32,685 nucleotides of DNA, from the NCBI GenBank assembly GCA_028282145.1, contig JANQIN010000010.1, positions 1 through 32,685 on the forward strand. The letters are read 5' to 3'. This DNA comes from Thermodesulfobacteriota bacterium (lineage in GTDB: Bacteria; Desulfobacterota; Desulfuromonadia; Desulfuromonadales; Geopsychrobacteraceae). Positions 29,205-32,685 of the stretch are shown here, in pieces. The position numbers and the translations under genes are program-made. Under the pieces are notes generated by a model. The model saw only the letters and a list, made by a program, of their open reading frames with translations, was not told where the DNA came from and did not search any database. The number at the start of each line of letters is the position of its first letter. The first letter of the stretch is position 1.

Positions 29205-30629
29205 CTACCGTAAGGAGTCCAATTTTTGCAAGCTGGCCACACAAAGGGCTTCAGCCTGTGCAGGCGTTCCTGATTCAGTATAGCACCGGAGTTCGGGGGC
29301 GTTGCCGGAGGGACGAAGGTGAACCACATCCTCCCCCTCAAAGGTCACGCGCAGACCGTCGGTGGTATCGATCGACGCGACAATACAGCCAGGGTTCAGA
29401 ACCTCAACCAGCCGCTCTTGATCCGTCTGGAACCGGGCAATAAGCTCTCGGCTTCTTTCAGTGGGGAACTCGGTGAGTCGGTTGCTGGCGGTATATCTCT
29501 GAGGCAACTCTTTTGTAAGCTGGGAAAGAGGCACACCCTTTTCCCGGGCCATAACCAACATGCAGAGCATGGGAAGGACTGCGTCCCGGGTCGGCAGTGC
29601 TCCCAGAGTTTTCCCCTGACGTGTCACATCCGATCCCAACAGGAAGCCGCCGTTGGCTTCGTAGCCCGCCACCACAGAACCGTCCGTCGCTGCGTCTTCC
29701 ATGGCCGAAATCACATAGGGAGATCCGATCCGGGTCCGGCGGACCTCGGAAAACCATTTGCATTTTTCGACGGCCGTATTGCAACTTACAGGGGCTGCTA
29801 TCGTATCTGCACCCAGGAATCTGGCGACCAGAATCCCCACGATATCGCCCCGGAACCATTGCCCTTTTTCATCGCCGATCAATGGGCGATCACTGTCCCC
29901 GTCCGTCGACAGCAGCGCATCGAAACCGATCTCATCGGCCCACAATCTGGCTTGTTCCACATCTTCAGGGCGAACCGCCTCGGTATCAATAGGAACAAAG
30001 GTCTCAGTGCGTCCCAGCGAGACCACCTTGGCCCCCAGTCGCTCCAGGATTGTCCGCAGGACATCGCGGGCTACACTGGAATGCTCGTACACCGCCACCT
30101 TGACCCCAGCGAGGACATCGGGCTCAAAGAAATCGGTGTAGCGCTGCATGTAATAGTCACGAGCCGCCTCATCGACCGAAGGGAGATCGGCCGGATTCAG
30201 ATCGGGCGGAATAGCGATTTCATTGCCGTTGATCTTCTGCTCATCCTCTTTGGAAATCTCGCCTTCGGCCCGATAGAACTTGATGCCGTTTCGGTCAAAG
30301 GGGATATGACTGCCGGTGACCACGACCGAAGGCGCTCCAAGCTTCATGCCGTACCAGGCCACCGCCGGTGTCGGCAGCATCCCGGCATACACCACCTCGC
30401 CTCCTTGGTCGGCCACCGCTGTAGCACACGCCCGGGTAATCTCCGGACTGCTGGGCCGCAGATCATGCCCGATGACCACCTTTCCACCAGAGACACCAAG
30501 CGCTCTCAAAAAAGAGGTCGTGTAGCCAAAGCAGACCTCGTTGGACAGGTCACTCACCAAAGCGCGAAGGCCACTGGTGCCGAATTTGACGTTGGATTGT
30601 TGTGCGAGATCGGAGATTTTCACGGGCAT
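29205..30629 (-). CDS. phosphomannomutase/phosphoglucomutase family protein
   Basis: A 474-residue alpha-D-phosphohexomutase. Four family sites are in order: phosphoserine loop TGSHIP (Ser107 by count; canonical TASHNP), metal loop DGDSDR (243-248), sugar-binding GYEANGG (322-328) and phosphate-binding RPSGNAP (439-445). It should interconvert hexose 1- and 6-phosphates for cell-wall, polysaccharide or glycogen/trehalose supply; which sugar is not decidable from motifs. The start at 30629 (MPVKISDL) has aggga(ga) 7-9 nt upstream. Deviations from consensus in the serine and sugar loops suggest a divergent subfamily, not inactivation, since all key residues are present. Confidence 0.88.
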   Translation of the reverse strand: MPVKISDLAQQSNVKFGTSGLRALVSDLSNEVCFGYTTSFLRALGVSGGKVVIGHDLRPSSPEITRACATAVADQGGEVVYAGMLPTPAVAWYGMKLGAPSVVVTGSHIPFDRNGIKFYRAEGEISKEDEQKINGNEIAIPPDLNPADLPSVDEAARDYYMQRYTDFFEPDVLAGVKVAVYEHSSVARDVLRTILERLGAKVVSLGRTETFVPIDTEAVRPEDVEQARLWADEIGFDALLSTDGDSDRPLIGDEKGQWFRGDIVGILVARFLGADTIAAPVSCNTAVEKCKWFSEVRRTRIGSPYVISAMEDAATDGSVVAGYEANGGFLLGSDVTRQGKTLGALPTRDAVLPMLCMLVMAREKGVPLSQLTKELPQRYTASNRLTEFPTERSRELIARFQTDQERLVEVLNPGCIVASIDTTDGLRVTFEGEDVVHLRPSGNAPELRCYTESGTPAQAEALCVASLQKLDSLR

Positions 30630-31072
30630 TTCAGGTCTCCCTACCAATGGATTGAAGAAACGACTTAAATGAATTGAAACAGGGCCTATCTTAGCAGGTT
30701 TAAGGTGGCTATGGCATCCGGCAGATCATAAGAGTGGGACAAATAAACCCACCCAAACGCGCCTTGTGTGTCCTCTTAAATCCTGTCGGTTCTTCAGGTG
30801 TCTCGGCAAAACGTCTACCACACTAAAACTCTATACTTTTTCTTTTTAATGAGATAGTCTAGCGACTGTCTATTTGATTTTTATATTGATGATTAACAAG
30901 GAGGGGGCCCGTTATCTTCTGTCCAGAAGTAGCTTTTCCCTCAAGTGAAAATCTAAAAATCACTTTCTTGACTGTCCACTACCACATTTGACATTCATCT
31001 TGTTGTTGGATTCTCCGGCCCAAGAGGGGCTCCCATACCAACAATAGAGACCATGGGAGAAAGGTAAAAAGA
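30630..31072. other. 443-nt divergent intergenic region between the phosphohexomutase and PEP-CTERM genes
   Basis: No gene seen. It is A/T-rich around 30830-30900 and holds promoter-like boxes on the plus strand (TTGACT near 30968, TTGACA near 30990) without a convincing -10. A stem ctcccat/atgggag (31030-31036 with 31053-31059) ends against the ribosome site of the PEP-CTERM gene. I looked for a c-di-GMP (GEMM) riboswitch and did not find one. Confidence 0.4.
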
Positions 31073-31690
31073 ATGAAACTCAAAACATGTATTGTAATTC
31101 TGGCACTGCTCGCTTTCGCTGCACCGGCCCTGGCAGCGCCGATAACCTTCTTTGAGATGCAGAGCAATGGATCGTATGTCGTTCCCAAAGGGAATTATTA
31201 TTACGATCTGACCAATTCATCCATTACCGGCAGGAACAGCTACTCCTCCAACAGCACCTACTACCAGAATTCGCCGACCTTCAACATCAACTACCCGACA
31301 GGTTACTGGACTCTGAACTTCTCCACCCACGAACTGGGCGGCCCGATGACCGTTGGTCTGTATGACGACGCGACCCGTTTCCCCTTTGAAAAAAATGGGG
31401 TTCCCGGTCTGAACCTCTACGGCAACGGCCGCGGCAACAACACCCTGACCGGCTCCTTTGAGGTTTTCGACATCCTTTATGCCGGCAACACCCTGCTGAG
31501 ATTCGCTGCTACCTTTGAGCAGAACGACCTTATTTTCGGCCGAATCTCCTATAATTCGGAAGCCTTCTCCACCGCTCCTGTCCCGGAACCGGCAACGATT
31601 CTGCTGCTGGGCTCCGGCCTCGGTGGTCTGGTCTGGTTCCGCCGGAGAGCACAACAAAGCAGAGTTCCGCTGAAAAGAACATCCAAATAA
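31073..31690 (+). CDS. PEP-CTERM sorting-domain exported protein
   Basis: A 205-residue exported protein. Signal peptide about 1-22 (LLAFAAPALA), a mature region rich in N, S, T, Y and G (for example TGRNSYSSNSTYYQNS), and a C-terminal sorting signal: VPEPATILLLGSGLGGLVWFRRR, that is a PEP motif (about residues 170-172), a hydrophobic helix and a basic end. Such proteins are processed by exosortase (EpsH-type) and usually linked to exopolysaccharide or biofilm. No exosortase gene is in this window, so it is an orphan target. Ribosome site agaaagg about 9 nt upstream of the ATG; a strong terminator follows at once. Confidence 0.88.
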   Translation: MKLKTCIVILALLAFAAPALAAPITFFEMQSNGSYVVPKGNYYYDLTNSSITGRNSYSSNSTYYQNSPTFNINYPTGYWTLNFSTHELGGPMTVGLYDDATRFPFEKNGVPGLNLYGNGRGNNTLTGSFEVFDILYAGNTLLRFAATFEQNDLIFGRISYNSEAFSTAPVPEPATILLLGSGLGGLVWFRRRAQQSRVPLKRTSK

Positions 31691-31720
31691 AAAGCCGCGT
31701 CCCTGTTGGGGCGCGGCTTT
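31691..31720 (+). terminator. terminator of the PEP-CTERM gene
   Basis: Stem aaagccgcgtccc/ggggcgcggcttt (13 pairs, one G-T) with a tgtt loop, starting directly at the stop codon, followed by ctttat. Confidence 0.88.
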
Positions 31721-31725
31721 CTTTA

Positions 31726-31872
31726 TGGCGGAGAGGGTGCTCTTGGGATTCTCCTACTACGTCGAAGACATCACGTCTTCTCCTGCGTAGGCTCCCCTCG
31801 CCTTGCTTCCGCCGCCATCCATGGCGGCTCTTCTGACATTAAGTCAGCGCAGCAGCTCCCTTCGAATCCCAC
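31726..31872. repeat. structured element bounded by copies of the tRNA-Ser 3' end
   Basis: The left end (31726-31739, tggcggagagggtg) is an exact copy of 31919-31932, the CCA end, acceptor stem and first T-stem bases of tRNA-Ser (minus orientation). The right end (31861-31872, ttcgaatcccac) copies its T-loop and T-stem in the opposite orientation. Between them are three hairpins: gaagac/gtcttc (31764-31780) inside ctacg/cgtag, gccgccat/atggcggc (31811-31828) and ctgac/gtcag (31833-31847). No reading frame. It looks like a dispersed tRNA-tail-derived repeat or the remnant of a tRNA-targeted insertion. Confidence 0.65.
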
Positions 31873-31881
31873 TACAACAAA

Positions 31882-32006
<125 letters not shown>

Positions 32007-32008
32007 AT

Positions 32009-32509
32009 TTATTCGGTTTTTTCAGCCTTTTTCGCGGCCTTACGAACTTTGTTCCGTTCCCGCAATCCTTCGAAAAAGTCCCTTAGCAAGCCAGAGCACT
32101 CGTCATGCAGTACCCCTTCGGTCACATCCACCTTGTGGTTGAACCGGTCATCCTGCGAAAAGTCGTAGATCGAGCCGACGGCACCAACCCGGGGATCGCG
32201 GCAGGCATAGACCAGCCGGGGAATCCGGGCCAGGATGATCGCCCCCATGCACATCACGCAGGGTTCCAGGGTGACGTACAGGGTGGTGTCGAGAAGCCGC
32301 CAGCTGCCGAGTTTCTCGGCTGCCTGTTTGATCGCGATCATCTCGGCATGGGTAGTGGGGTCCTGCGATGTCTCCCGCAGATTGTGCCCCCGCCCGACGA
32401 CCTCACCGTCGTAAACGACAACGGCCCCGATGGGAACCTCGCCCAGCTGTTGAGCAGCTTGGGCCTCCACCAGGGCCTGTTGCATAAAACCCTTGTCCTG
32501 CTCGTTCAC
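32009..32509 (-). CDS. tadA: tRNA-specific adenosine-34 deaminase
   Basis: A 166-residue zinc deaminase that turns A34 of tRNA-Arg(ACG) to inosine. Catalytic motifs: THAEM (His54, Glu56) and PCVMC (Cys84, Cys87), the zinc ligands, plus the TadA-type RDPRVGAVGSIYDF. I start it at the GTG at 32507-32509 (gagg 5 nt upstream), which gives the usual N-terminus; the first ATG is internal at MQQALVEA. Length 166 is normal (E. coli 167). The gene runs straight into tRNA-Ser on the same strand. Confidence 0.93.
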   Translation of the reverse strand: MNEQDKGFMQQALVEAQAAQQLGEVPIGAVVVYDGEVVGRGHNLRETSQDPTTHAEMIAIKQAAEKLGSWRLLDTTLYVTLEPCVMCMGAIILARIPRLVYACRDPRVGAVGSIYDFSQDDRFNHKVDVTEGVLHDECSGLLRDFFEGLRERNKVRKAAKKAEKTE

Positions 32510-32685
32510 AAAAGCCTCGGGGTCGCTGTGTCAGTAACGCGCCGGGAACAACGCCCTTCCCGGTCATTTATAAACGTGAACACGCTAACACTCCCTGTAT
32601 CATTTGCGACGGCGATCCTAACATATCGTCGAAAAAGAGCAAATAGAAAACCGTGAAGAGTGGCGCATTATACCACTGTCGAAAG

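Noticed and set aside
30648-31072. Possible c-di-GMP riboswitch before the PEP-CTERM gene
   Set aside because: The conserved GEMM core and tetraloop-receptor sequence could not be found.

Overview
The window looks like chromosome of a Gram-negative deltaproteobacterium (Desulfobacterota), most likely of the Desulfuromonadales (Geobacter/Desulfuromonas relatives). The evidence is the mix of genes: a futalosine-route menaquinone pair (mqnB, mqnD), an alternative complex III (ACIII) operon rich in c-type heme motifs, beta-barrel porins, a DUF3106 protein behind an apparent anti-sigma factor, a PEP-CTERM protein, and several small cysteine-motif proteins. The assignment is an inference from gene content; there is no rRNA in the window. 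I see no insertion sequence, prophage or CRISPR array.

Layout. 1-690 (+): tail of a membrane anti-sigma-like protein and a DUF3106 protein. 892-2849 (-): a secreted FG-GAP/VCBS protein and a 45-residue cysteine-pair lipoprotein missing from ordinary ORF lists. 3100-6979 (-): three paralogous outer-membrane porins in tandem, each with its own strong terminator, one with a Fur-box-like site near a promoter. 7377-7859 (-): a TlpA-like thioredoxin. 8083-10885 (+): an unrecognised protein, then mqnB and mqnD. 11115-14248 (-): serA, a 93-residue four-cysteine protein and a DAHP synthase. 14710-17000 (-): otsB-otsA for trehalose. 17204-18940 (+): tRNA-Phe, an Isf-like iron-sulfur flavoprotein, an SRPBCC protein and a small tail-anchored-type protein. 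19108-26601 (+): the ACIII operon. 26648-28305 (+): an unrecognised lipoprotein and a 24-residue double-CxxC microprotein. 28444-30629 (-): a DJ-1/PfpI protein and a phosphohexomutase. 31073-31690 (+): a PEP-CTERM protein. 31726-32509: a tRNA-derived repeat region, then tRNA-Ser(CGA) and tadA on the minus strand.

How they fit together. MqnB and MqnD make menaquinone; the ACIII would oxidise menaquinol and pass electrons to periplasmic c-type carriers. No terminal oxidase is next to the complex. SerA and DAHP synthase serve serine and aromatic synthesis, OtsBA makes trehalose, and TadA modifies tRNA and lies 2 nt upstream of a tRNA gene.

The most unusual points are: the ACIII variant, whose cytochrome c domain is fused to about eight membrane segments; two dispersed palindromes of about 140 nt with the same internal layout, one of them inside the ACIII operon; a 180-bp structured region bounded by copies of the tRNA-Ser 3' end; and two untracked cysteine-pair micro-genes.
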